The notes beneath the pieces are model-generated. The model saw nothing but the letters and a program-made list of their open reading frames with translations. It ran no database searches and was not told where the DNA came from. From Bacillota bacterium (GTDB lineage Bacteria; Bacillota; Clostridia; Oscillospirales; Acutalibacteraceae), in the NCBI GenBank assembly GCA_023397245.1, contig JAEWUH010000131.1, positions 1 through 13,827 on the forward strand: 13,827 bases of DNA. The letters run 5' to 3'. Below are positions 1-5,239 of this stretch, piece by piece. Made by a program: the position numbers and the translations under genes. Position 1 is the stretch's first letter; every line of letters starts with the position of its first letter.

Positions 1-2
1 AA

Positions 3-80
3 GTGGGGCTGGCTATCCTTGCGCAGGCAAACCTTCAGCCTCTGAACATTCTGAAGCTTCTTGATAACAGGATGGATTAA
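3..80 (+). CDS. Flagellin, C-terminal end only (partial)
   Basis: The reading frame is open from the window edge to a TAA stop and gives 25 residues containing GLAILAQANLQPLNILKLL. The pattern (A/M)xLAQANxQPxxxLxLL is the usual C-terminal heptad region (D0 helix) of bacterial flagellins, which packs into the inner core of the flagellar filament. Only this tail is visible, so the start, the variable domain and the true length are unknown. A strong hairpin terminator follows 24 bases after the stop, as expected for a highly expressed monocistronic filament gene. The five residues after the leucines (DNRMD) are a small extension; most flagellins end right after the LL. The call rests on this short motif alone. 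An unrelated helical C-terminus is possible but less likely. Confidence 0.72.
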   Translation: MGLAILAQANLQPLNILKLLDNRMD

Positions 81-104
81 AAATTGTTGTCTTAACAGAT
101 ATCA

Positions 105-149
105 GAAGCCCGAAGAACTGCGTAAAATCAGCTCTTCGGGCTTCTTTTT
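105..149 (+). terminator. Rho-independent terminator after flagellin
   Basis: A perfect 12-bp stem (GAAGCCCGAAGA at 105-116, TCTTCGGGCTTC at 133-144) is followed directly by a run of five T. Three more pairs (CTG 118-120 with CAG 129-131) can form inside the loop. The T run overlaps the stop codon of the convergent acyltransferase gene at 148-150. On the minus strand the hairpin is not followed by a clear T run, so it serves mainly the flagellin side. Confidence 0.88.
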
Positions 150-1224
150 ACTTTTTGATTCCGAACAGTAGATAGCGGATGACCGGTATCCTGCTTGTGA
201 TTTCATAAAAAGGAATCGTAACGGCAAAAGCGATAAACAGAGTAATCAGATAGATCGCCGGCATGGGCAGCTTTGCGTATGTAATGATGAAATACACCGC
301 CGTGATCATGAGCGGGTAATGGCATACGTAAATCCCGAAGCTTCGTTTTTTAAGGTACTTCGTAAACGGATTGCTGAAATCAAGCCACTTTTGAGCACAC
401 CCCAGAATGGCCAGAATCATGATCCAAAGGTACAGATTCGTAAGCGGGTGCTGCAGACAGGCGTCGGCTGCAAAACTTTTTCCGAAGAAATACCAGACCT
501 CGGCAAATCCCAGAAGGACGGCGATAATCAGAAGCGGGATACCGGCCTGCTTGAGCTTATCCAGAATCCCGTCGTGGGAAAACACATAGTAGCCGAGCAG
601 AAACATCAGCCAGTAGATTCCGTTTCGGAAAACAACCACAACCGGTGTATTCAGGATAAAGGAGGAGCCCCATACCGGCAGAACCAGTAACAGCAGAACC
701 GGCAGGTTCGCTTTGCCCGCAAGAGCCCAAAGCCTGTCTTTGCGGTCAACCCTGCACAGGAGCAGCAAAATCATGGAAGCCAAAAACAGCTCCAGCAGAA
801 ACCACAACGGCCCTACATTCTGGCAGTATACGAGGTATTTTACGATACCCGGTACCTGCTGGCCGCCGAACATATCCGCATAATGTGCGGTAACCCATCC
901 GTTGAGCCAGCCGATTAGGAACATACCGCCGAAATACGGCACAATCAGCTTTCGTACCCGCTCTTTGGCGAACTGCCGGCTGCCGCGCGCCTGCAGGGAA
1001 TATCTGGCGCTGATGCCGGCAACCAGAAACATCAGGCACATAAACCACGGATACACAAAATAACAGATGCTGTCAACCGCAGGAATCCCCTGCATTGTGA
1101 TATTGCGGATGACCCCCGCGCTGTTGAATACATAAGCTACATGGTAAATGACGACCAGCAGTATCGTGAAAGAACGAATATTGTCAAGATAAGCTTTTCT
1201 GGCAGAAATCCCTTCCCCGAACAT
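148..1224 (-). CDS. Acyltransferase family 3 membrane protein (OafA/OpgC-like)
   Basis: This 358-residue polytopic membrane protein belongs to the acyltransferase-3 family (PF01757). The family moves acyl groups, often acetyl or succinyl, onto extracytoplasmic glycans, lipids or antibiotics. The N-terminus carries the family signature: YLDNIR at about 12-17, then a hydrophobic helix with VVIYH, where His28 matches the conserved catalytic-region histidine. About ten hydrophobic segments follow, and the length is typical. The start is set by GAGGAGGAA just upstream, which lies inside the last codons of the upstream AbrB-type gene; the two genes are separated by only 2 bp and are surely co-transcribed and probably translationally coupled. 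The acceptor substrate cannot be told from the sequence. A cell-wall or capsule glycan is a reasonable guess in a window full of surface genes. Confidence 0.9.
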   Translation of the reverse strand: MFGEGISARKAYLDNIRSFTILLVVIYHVAYVFNSAGVIRNITMQGIPAVDSICYFVYPWFMCLMFLVAGISARYSLQARGSRQFAKERVRKLIVPYFGGMFLIGWLNGWVTAHYADMFGGQQVPGIVKYLVYCQNVGPLWFLLELFLASMILLLLCRVDRKDRLWALAGKANLPVLLLLVLPVWGSSFILNTPVVVVFRNGIYWLMFLLGYYVFSHDGILDKLKQAGIPLLIIAVLLGFAEVWYFFGKSFAADACLQHPLTNLYLWIMILAILGCAQKWLDFSNPFTKYLKKRSFGIYVCHYPLMITAVYFIITYAKLPMPAIYLITLFIAFAVTIPFYEITSRIPVIRYLLFGIKK

Positions 1225-1226
1225 AA

Positions 1227-1451
1227 TTATTCCTCCTCGCTTTCATCCGGTTTTTCAGAGAAAATGATTTTTGATAATTTTGCGAACATATCCTGCGGCG
1301 GTATCGCGATACCCCGCTTTTCATCCGCCAAAACAATCAGCGTATCGCCGGGTTTGATATGAAAAAGGTCCCTTGCTTCCTTTGGAATGACAAACTGTCC
1401 TTTTTCGCCGACCTTTACGGTCCACGCATATTTCCCTTTTGGAGCAGCCAT
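1227..1451 (-). CDS. AbrB/SpoVT-type DNA-binding protein
   Basis: This is a small swapped-hairpin AbrB-fold protein. The core reads VKVGEKGQFVIPKEARDLF followed by IKPGDTLIVLADEKRGIAI, the classic pattern of AbrB/MazE/SpoVT N-terminal domains, which bind DNA as dimers or tetramers. An in-frame ATG at 1472 would add seven residues (MENGGIK). The ATG at 1451 is preferred because GGGGGA lies 7-8 bases before it, while the upstream ATG has no ribosome site. That gives 74 residues with a short acidic tail (KPDESEEE). It is first in a two-gene unit with the acyltransferase and has a consensus sigma-A promoter. It could be a transition-state-type regulator of its own operon or of nearby surface genes. 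An antitoxin role is less likely because the downstream partner is a membrane acyltransferase rather than a toxin. Confidence 0.88.
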   Translation of the reverse strand: MAAPKGKYAWTVKVGEKGQFVIPKEARDLFHIKPGDTLIVLADEKRGIAIPPQDMFAKLSKIIFSEKPDESEEE

Positions 1452-1509
1452 TTTGATTCCCCCATTTTCCATAAAGTGTGAAAAGTATGATTTGTATAAC
1501 TCGTGATCT

Positions 1510-1538
1510 ATTATAGCCTGCTTTTACCAGTTTGTCAA
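1510..1538 (-). promoter_or_regulatory. Consensus sigma-A promoter for the AbrB-type/acyltransferase operon
   Basis: Read on the minus strand, TTGACA (1538-1533) and TATAAT (1515-1510) are separated by exactly 17 bases, a full match to the vegetative consensus at both boxes. Transcription would start near 1503, giving a 5' leader of about 50 nt before the ATG at 1451. Confidence 0.85.
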
Positions 1539-1627
1539 ATATTATATAAAATTTAATAGCCTGACCTGATGTAAGAAGGCGGCAACATCCGAACAATTCT
1601 AATGGCTGCCGGTGTGCTTTTTCGGAC

Positions 1628-1656
1628 TTGAGCCGATGCGTAAAGTGGTGTATAAT
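1628..1656 (+). promoter_or_regulatory. Sigma-A promoter for the ceramidase-like gene
   Basis: TTGAGC (1628-1633) and TATAAT (1651-1656) are 17 bases apart. The -10 box is perfect and the -35 box matches 4 of 6. The start point would be near 1663, leaving an untranslated leader of about 168 nt. It is arranged back to back with the AbrB-operon promoter, with about 90 bp between the two -35 boxes. Confidence 0.65.
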
Positions 1657-1662
1657 TCGTAT

Positions 1663-1830
1663 TAGAAATATGCAGTGAAAGCATAGAATGATTGGTCTAA
1701 CCGAGGTGATCGCATGGAACTCATGATTGTACAAGCTTCTTACAGAGCCTGACAGGGCAAAGCTGTATGAAGCAGAACGACTGCCCTGTCTCAGGCTTTA
1801 TCCGAAATATAATTTTAAGGAGAAAGCCAA
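1663..1830 (+). promoter_or_regulatory. Structured leader with tiny ORF and large hairpin
   Basis: The leader holds a 12-codon ORF (1714-1752, MELMIVQASYRA) with the ribosome-site-like GAGGTGAT upstream. A long hairpin has left arm AGCCTGACAGGGCA (1746-1759) and right arm TGCCCTGTCTCAGGCT (1782-1797), fully paired except for a 2-base TC bulge. The stop codon of the tiny ORF lies within the left arm, so a ribosome finishing the peptide would cover the stem. Only TTTA follows the stem, so it is a weak intrinsic terminator at best. TTGGTCTAACCGA at 1692-1704 is a near-palindrome resembling GntR-family operators. No known riboswitch class is recognised. Attenuation or translational control is inference; the ORF could be a chance occurrence. 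Confidence 0.35.
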
Positions 1831-3090
1831 ATGAACAATCATTCTGATTTTAAAGCCGCTTTTGCACAAGCGGATATTACGCCGGATTTTCAAGTTGAAC
1901 TGATCGGATGCTACCGGGAGGACAGCAAATCACAGGGAGTTCTGCATCCCCTGTATGCGCAGGCTCTCATTTTGGAGTTTTGCGGCAGGCGCTATTGCTT
2001 GGTTGCTGTGGACAGTCTTGGCCTGACGACAGCTCTGTCCGATGAGCTGCGTTCGATGATAGCCGGGCAGCTTAAAACCGATATATCCTGTGTCATGCTT
2101 TGCTTTTCGCATACCCATTCCGCTCCCGCGCCGTTATCTCCGGTCAATGGGGAAAGATATTTTCACTTGATGTGCGACCGGATCCAACAAAGCGTTTCCA
2201 AGGCGGCGGAAAAGCTGCAGCCGTGCAAAGCGGGCTGGGCGATGGGGGAAACGGAAATCGGAGAAAACCGCAGGGAAGGCTGCACCGTAGTTGATAAACG
2301 GCTTGGGGCGCTGAAAATAACCGATTCCTCCGGTCTCCCGCTGGCCGTTGTCCTGCGCGTTACCGCACACGCAAATATTCTGATGAGCGGGTACAACAGG
2401 ATATCCAGCGATTACTTCGGCGTCGCCCGCGAAAAGCTGCGGGAATATTTCCATTGCCCGGTTATGCTGATTCAGGGGGCGGCAGGGAACGTTAAGCCTG
2501 CCGGAGTTGATAAAATACTCGGCGGCAGTATTCCCGACCTCGACCGGATATCCGGTCTCCTTCTGAACTCCGCAAAGCAGCTGCAATTTGACGTGGCGGC
2601 AGTTGACAGCCTGCTGATGTATTCCAGGGATTTTGATTACTGCTCCGATGTGCCGTCCCGGACGGAGGCCGAACGGATTGCGGACGAAGCGAAAACGCTG
2701 TGCGGCATTGACGGTACGGAATGGCTCAGCGAATGCGCAAGGCTCAGAAAGTCCGGTATCACAGAGCAGGTTCAGAAAGGCAAAATTCACTTTTTCAGCC
2801 TGAACGGCGTCTGCTTTTGCGGCGTCCCGGATGAAATTTTCTGCGAAATTTCCCTTGAAGCTTCCGAGCGTGCGCACGCGCCTTACCTTTTTCTGAACGG
2901 ATATACAAACGGCTGCACGGGGTATCTGCCCCACAGCGAGGAGTGGGTAAAGGGCGGCTACGAAACGCTGTACAGCTATCTGCAGTACTACAAATTTCAC
3001 GGGCATGTTCTGCCGTTTCGGCAGGATACCGCAGACCGTATTGTAAAACTTGTATGCCGTGAATGGGAACAAATGCAGCATGAAGAGTAG
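1831..3090 (+). CDS. Neutral/alkaline non-lysosomal ceramidase-like protein
   Basis: This 419-residue protein resembles the N-terminal catalytic domain of neutral ceramidases (PF04734), zinc amidases that split ceramide into sphingosine and fatty acid. Landmarks are ADITP (14-18), SHTHSAP (93-99) with zinc-ligand-like His94 and His96, TAHANIL with His180, QGAAGNVKP (215-223), GVPDEIF with Glu335, and NGYTNGCTGYLP (356-367) followed by GGYE. Spacing and order match the family. The nucleophile motif of true ceramidases (GNxSPN) reads GNVKPA here, so the serine is missing. There is no signal peptide, so the protein is probably cytoplasmic. Bacteria of this group generally lack sphingolipids, which argues for another amide or ester substrate. 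The start follows AAGGAGAAAG with good spacing. It is monocistronic between a leader and a strong terminator. Family membership is secure; ceramidase activity is not. Confidence 0.85.
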   Translation: MNNHSDFKAAFAQADITPDFQVELIGCYREDSKSQGVLHPLYAQALILEFCGRRYCLVAVDSLGLTTALSDELRSMIAGQLKTDISCVMLCFSHTHSAPAPLSPVNGERYFHLMCDRIQQSVSKAAEKLQPCKAGWAMGETEIGENRREGCTVVDKRLGALKITDSSGLPLAVVLRVTAHANILMSGYNRISSDYFGVAREKLREYFHCPVMLIQGAAGNVKPAGVDKILGGSIPDLDRISGLLLNSAKQLQFDVAAVDSLLMYSRDFDYCSDVPSRTEAERIADEAKTLCGIDGTEWLSECARLRKSGITEQVQKGKIHFFSLNGVCFCGVPDEIFCEISLEASERAHAPYLFLNGYTNGCTGYLPHSEEWVKGGYETLYSYLQYYKFHGHVLPFRQDTADRIVKLVCREWEQMQHEE

Positions 3091-3113
3091 GTTATCATTT
3101 TATAATTAAACAG

Positions 3114-3158
3114 GGAACCCGAAAAGCCGAGCAAAATCCGGCTTTTCGGGTTCCTTTC
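3114..3158. terminator. Bidirectional terminator between convergent genes
   Basis: A perfect 16-bp stem (GGAACCCGAAAAGCCG at 3114-3129, CGGCTTTTCGGGTTCC at 3139-3154) surrounds a 9-base loop. TTTC follows on the plus strand. On the minus strand the stem is followed by CTGTTTAATTATAAAA, a looser T-rich tail. It lies 23 bp after the ceramidase-like stop and 2 bp beyond the stop of the 54-codon minus-strand ORF, so it serves both directions. Confidence 0.88.
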
Positions 3159-3321
3159 ATCTTTCCGTATTAGGCCCCAGCGCGACTTTTTTTGTGTTGT
3201 GTTTTTGGTTCTGGTTTTCAACCTGACCTGACTGGCTGGCATCCGTATTTTTATCGGTTACTTTACCACTTAGATTCTCCATGTTCACTTTCTGCATGGC
3301 GGGCAGGCCGTTTTTCTGCAT
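3157..3321 (-). CDS. Small polar protein, 54 aa, unrecognised
   Basis: I do not recognise this protein. The frame encodes 54 residues, beginning MQKNGLPAMQKVNMENLSGK and ending KKVALGPNTER. It is strongly polar, rich in Asn, Gln, Lys and Thr, and has no cysteine, aromatic residue, signal peptide or membrane segment, so it is probably a soluble, disordered peptide. Support for a real gene: GAGGTGA sits 6 bases before the ATG; the start is 18 bp behind the stop of another small ORF in the same direction, with the ribosome site in that gap; and the stop lies 2 bp from a strong bidirectional terminator. The opposite strand has an open frame here too, but without a ribosome site. A small spore-associated or peptide-signal role would fit the size, but nothing in the sequence shows it. 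Confidence 0.6.
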   Translation of the reverse strand: MQKNGLPAMQKVNMENLSGKVTDKNTDASQSGQVENQNQKHNTKKVALGPNTER

Positions 3322-3339
3322 TGCTGTCACCTCGATCCT

Positions 3340-3498
3340 TTACCTCTTTACGGTTTCGGGCTGTGTGCTGGTATTTGCGTTTGTGCCGGATGCTCCGGGA
3401 ACCGGCATTGTGATTGGTGGTGCCGCCGGAATCGTGGGCAGCATCGGCGGTCGGACGGTATCCGGGTCAGGCTTCAAATTTTTTTCTTTTTCATTCAT
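3340..3498 (-). CDS. Small proline-rich protein, 52 aa, unrecognised
   Basis: I do not recognise this protein. The frame encodes 52 residues: a charged start (MNEKEKNLKPDPD), a proline-rich middle (RPPMLPTIPAAPPITMPVPG), and a Ser/Thr/Asn-rich end. No cysteines, aromatics or membrane segment are present, so it is likely extended or disordered. GAAAGGAAG lies 8-9 bases before the ATG. It is the first gene of a two-gene minus-strand unit with the 54-aa ORF. No convincing vegetative promoter is visible in 3499-3600 on this strand, which leaves an alternative sigma factor possible. Read the other way, the same DNA gives a Gly/Val-rich hydrophobic frame that lacks a ribosome site and looks like a shadow. 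Confidence 0.58.
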   Translation of the reverse strand: MNEKEKNLKPDPDTVRPPMLPTIPAAPPITMPVPGASGTNANTSTQPETVKR

Positions 3499-3596
3499 AG
3501 AATCATCTTCCTTTCTGCTTTAGTTTGTCCGGTTTGCTGAACTTTGTACTTGCACGGTGTGGGAATTATTGTCACCAAATTCGGTCGATTATTTCC

Positions 3597-3626
3597 TTGA
3601 CTTCCTGATACTTCTTCTGCTATGAT
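3597..3626 (+). promoter_or_regulatory. Promoter of the prepilin peptidase gene
   Basis: TTGACT (3597-3602) and TATGAT (3621-3626) are separated by 18 bases, and TGC directly before the -10 box gives an extended -10. Transcription would start near 3633, about 50 nt before the ATG at 3682. The ATG inside the -10 box (3622) is therefore not a translation start. Confidence 0.75.
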
Positions 3627-3681
3627 TTGTTTAATTAGTTTGAATATCAAAATAATTCTTCAAAGATATCTTGGTGATGAA

Positions 3682-4341
3682 ATGAAAACGGTTTGGGTAA
3701 TTGTGCCGGCATTATTCGGGTTGGTTTGGGGCTTTTTTATTCCGTTGGCGGCCCGGAAAATAATGCTTGCCAAATACAGAGAAAAGTATGAAAGCACTGC
3801 CGCAAAAAAATACATAGGACTGCCGGTATTGTGCGTTCTGCTTAACGCACCCGGCTGGGCGGCAATTTCGTATTATTCGCGGAACTTTTTTTCAGCCTCC
3901 GCGCTGTGCCTGATCTGGAGTCTGGCCATTCTGATCTCGGTGATCGACGTGCAAATCCATACCATACCGAATGAAACGGTGCTTCTTCTTATGGTTCTCG
4001 GCATCGCTTTTCAGCTTTCCTGTTTCGGACTGAACGGCCTGCTTTTTGCGGCGCTTTCCATGGCTGCGGTTATGGCAGGCTTTCTGTTTCTGGCCGGAAC
4101 AATGGGCTTCCATTCGGTGGGGGCGGGGGATGTTAAGCTTGCGGGCGCCATGGGGCTTGCTTTGGGTTATCCTCACATCCTGTACGGATTAATCGCGATG
4201 AGCGTGCTGATGATCGCGTACAGCCTGATCGGGATGCTGCTGAAAAAAATTACGCTGAAAAGCATGCTTCCTTTCGCTCCGTTTATGATGGCGGGGATGG
4301 CGGTTGCTGTCGTACTGCTTCTGGTTCCGATCCTTTCCTGA
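3682..4341 (+). CDS. tadV: Prepilin peptidase, A24 family (TadV/CpaA type)
   Basis: This is a polytopic membrane aspartic protease of 219 residues that trims the short leader of Flp-type prepilins. The two catalytic aspartates are visible: one in SVIDVQIHTIPNE and the other in the GxGD signature, GAGDVKLAGAMGLALGYP. There are about six hydrophobic segments. The N-terminal cysteine-rich methylase domain of bifunctional PilD-type enzymes is absent, as is normal for Tad peptidases. A longer in-frame reading from 3622 would begin inside the -10 box. The ATG at 3682 is chosen because it is preceded by TTGGTGA and begins a normal membrane helix (MKTVWVIVPALFGLVWG). It is the first gene of the Tad cluster; a 192-bp gap separates it from flp, so the two may be separately controlled. 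Confidence 0.9.
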   Translation: MKTVWVIVPALFGLVWGFFIPLAARKIMLAKYREKYESTAAKKYIGLPVLCVLLNAPGWAAISYYSRNFFSASALCLIWSLAILISVIDVQIHTIPNETVLLLMVLGIAFQLSCFGLNGLLFAALSMAAVMAGFLFLAGTMGFHSVGAGDVKLAGAMGLALGYPHILYGLIAMSVLMIAYSLIGMLLKKITLKSMLPFAPFMMAGMAVAVVLLLVPILS

Positions 4342-4397
4342 GGAATCACTAATACATTTCGATGAACGTCTTGATGGAATCAGTGCTTCCACAGGGA

Positions 4398-4412
4398 TGT
4401 AAAATTTTTACA
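4398..4412. promoter_or_regulatory. Palindrome upstream of flp, possible operator
   Basis: TGTAAAA and TTTTACA flank a single T, a perfect 7+1+7 palindrome. It lies in the 192-bp AT-rich gap between the peptidase and pilin genes. No T run follows, so it does not look like a terminator. CATACTATA at 4472-4480 resembles a -10 element, possibly of a sporulation-type sigma factor, but I find no matching -35 box. Another imperfect repeat, GGAATCACT (4342-4350) with AGTGCTTCC (4382-4390), lies just upstream. The operator role is inferred only from symmetry and position. Confidence 0.35.
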
Positions 4413-4533
4413 CATAGTCACATATTTCCTGCAAATACAGCAAAATACAAAAAATATTGGTAAAATATGACCATACTATAGGCTAGGTTAGAGGGTATTA
4501 CAGTTCAGAAATATTTGAAAAGGAGCCGGTACG

Positions 4534-4728
4534 ATGAAAAAATTATTCAGTTGGCTTAAGAACGAGGAAAGCGGACAAGGTATGGTTGAGTACGGACTGA
4601 TTTTGGCATTGGTTGCAATCGTTGTTATTGTTATCTTAACGACGATGGGCGGCAATCTGAAGAGCCTGTTCACAAAGACTTCCGATACGCTTGGTTCTGC
4701 GGTATCCACAGCATCTGTTACATCCTGA
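4534..4728 (+). CDS. flp: Flp-family type IVc pilin
   Basis: This is the structural subunit of the Tad pilus, 64 residues as precursor. The leader (MKKLFSWLKNEESG) ends at Gly14, followed by QGMVEYGLILALVAIVVIVI: the standard Flp processing site with Glu at +5 and Tyr at +6 of the mature protein and a long hydrophobic helix for membrane insertion and filament packing. The mature pilin would be 50 residues with a Ser/Thr/Val-rich tail lacking cysteines. A strong ribosome site (AAAAGGAGCC) sits 7-9 bases ahead of the ATG. The gene lies alone between a 192-bp control region and a hairpin, which suits a product needed in large molar excess. It should be cleaved by the peptidase encoded just upstream and polymerised by TadA/TadB/TadC. 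Confidence 0.95.
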   Translation: MKKLFSWLKNEESGQGMVEYGLILALVAIVVIVILTTMGGNLKSLFTKTSDTLGSAVSTASVTS

Positions 4729-4749
4729 TAGAATCAGATTAATATCGGG

Positions 4750-4795
4750 AAGCCAAACCTCGGCTCCAGGGACGGGGTTTGGCTTTATCCTTTTA
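4750..4795 (+). terminator. Partial terminator after flp
   Basis: AAGCCAAACCTCG (4750-4762) pairs with CGGGGTTTGGCTT (4773-4785) in a 13-bp stem with one G-T pair and a 10-base loop. The tail TATCCTTTT has an interrupted T run, so termination may be incomplete. This would let most transcripts stop after pilin while some read on into tadE and the assembly genes, which show no clear promoter of their own. Confidence 0.7.
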
Positions 4796-4811
4796 AAGGA
4801 TGGTGAGCCGG

Positions 4812-5204
4812 ATGGATATGAAAAGTGAAAAAGGGCAGGCCATGGTTGAGTTTGCCCTTGTTCTGCCGTTCCTCATCCTTTTATTCTGCTTTATTATTGA
4901 TGCCGGCTGGATTTTCAGCAATCAGATCACCGTCAACAACGCCTGCCGGGAAGCGGCGCGTTATACCGCGATCCATATGAACGACAGTACCGTGAATGAC
5001 GACGCTCTTGACGCGGAAGCCGTCGTGAAAAGTGAAGCGCCGTCGCTTTCCTCTCCGGCGGTTACGCTTACAAATCCCAGCTCCGGTTCGGTAGAGATAC
5101 ACGTAACGGTTTCCGTTCCGGTTCTTACGGGAGTGACTTCCACCGTGCTTGGAAAATCCGGCATCGAAATCAGCGCGGATAGCGTTATGAAAATTGAGCA
5201 GTAG
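4812..5204 (+). CDS. tadE: TadE-like pseudopilin
   Basis: This 130-residue protein has a TadE-like N-terminus (PF07811): EKGQAMVEFALVLPFLILLF followed by IDAGWIFSNQITVNNACREAARY. Gly8 followed by QAMVEF matches the prepilin peptidase site with Glu at +5, so it is probably processed and inserted like a minor pilin or pilus-associated pseudopilin. The rest is a beta-rich extracytoplasmic domain. An in-frame ATG at 4800 lies directly against AAAGG and so lacks usable spacing. ATG 4812 is preferred because GGTGAG lies just upstream; ATG 4818 is also possible and would remove two residues. It starts a close run of genes from here to 11942. A single TadE-like gene in the operon, with no separate TadF, is typical of monoderm Tad loci. 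Confidence 0.85.
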   Translation: MDMKSEKGQAMVEFALVLPFLILLFCFIIDAGWIFSNQITVNNACREAARYTAIHMNDSTVNDDALDAEAVVKSEAPSLSSPAVTLTNPSSGSVEIHVTVSVPVLTGVTSTVLGKSGIEISADSVMKIEQ

Positions 5205-5239
5205 AGTACCTCAAGAGTATTGAAAACGGAGGGTTCAGT

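Larger units (their letters stand above)
1452..1830. other. Divergent intergenic region, 379 bp
   Basis: Between the AbrB-type start and the ceramidase-like start lie two back-to-back promoters (1510-1538 minus, 1628-1656 plus). Between them is an AT-rich patch (1539-1560) and a weak imperfect repeat, GGCGGC near 1577-1582 with GCTGCC near 1605-1610. Downstream is the leader described separately. I see no longer coding frame and no tRNA-like or other recognisable RNA fold. Confidence 0.6.

Noticed and set aside
1321..1734. A 137-codon minus-strand frame overlapping the AbrB-type gene
   Set aside because: It crosses the consensus promoter and overlaps a clear AbrB-type frame; no domain and no ribosome site are seen.
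2134..3081. A 315-codon minus-strand open frame
   Set aside because: It is antisense to the ceramidase-like gene, whose conserved motifs establish the plus strand as coding.
3281..3523. Hydrophobic Gly/Val-rich plus-strand frame that could be a small membrane protein
   Set aside because: There is no ribosome site and no promoter, and the opposite strand holds two small ORFs with good ribosome sites ending at a terminator.
3622..3681. N-terminal extension of the prepilin peptidase
   Set aside because: The ATG at 3622 lies within the -10 box of the promoter, so it would not be in the transcript; ATG 3682 has a ribosome-site match.
4342..4390. Imperfect repeat GGAATCACT / AGTGCTTCC as a terminator after the peptidase gene
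   Set aside because: The loop is about 30 bases, one pair is mismatched, and no T run follows, so it is not a convincing intrinsic terminator.
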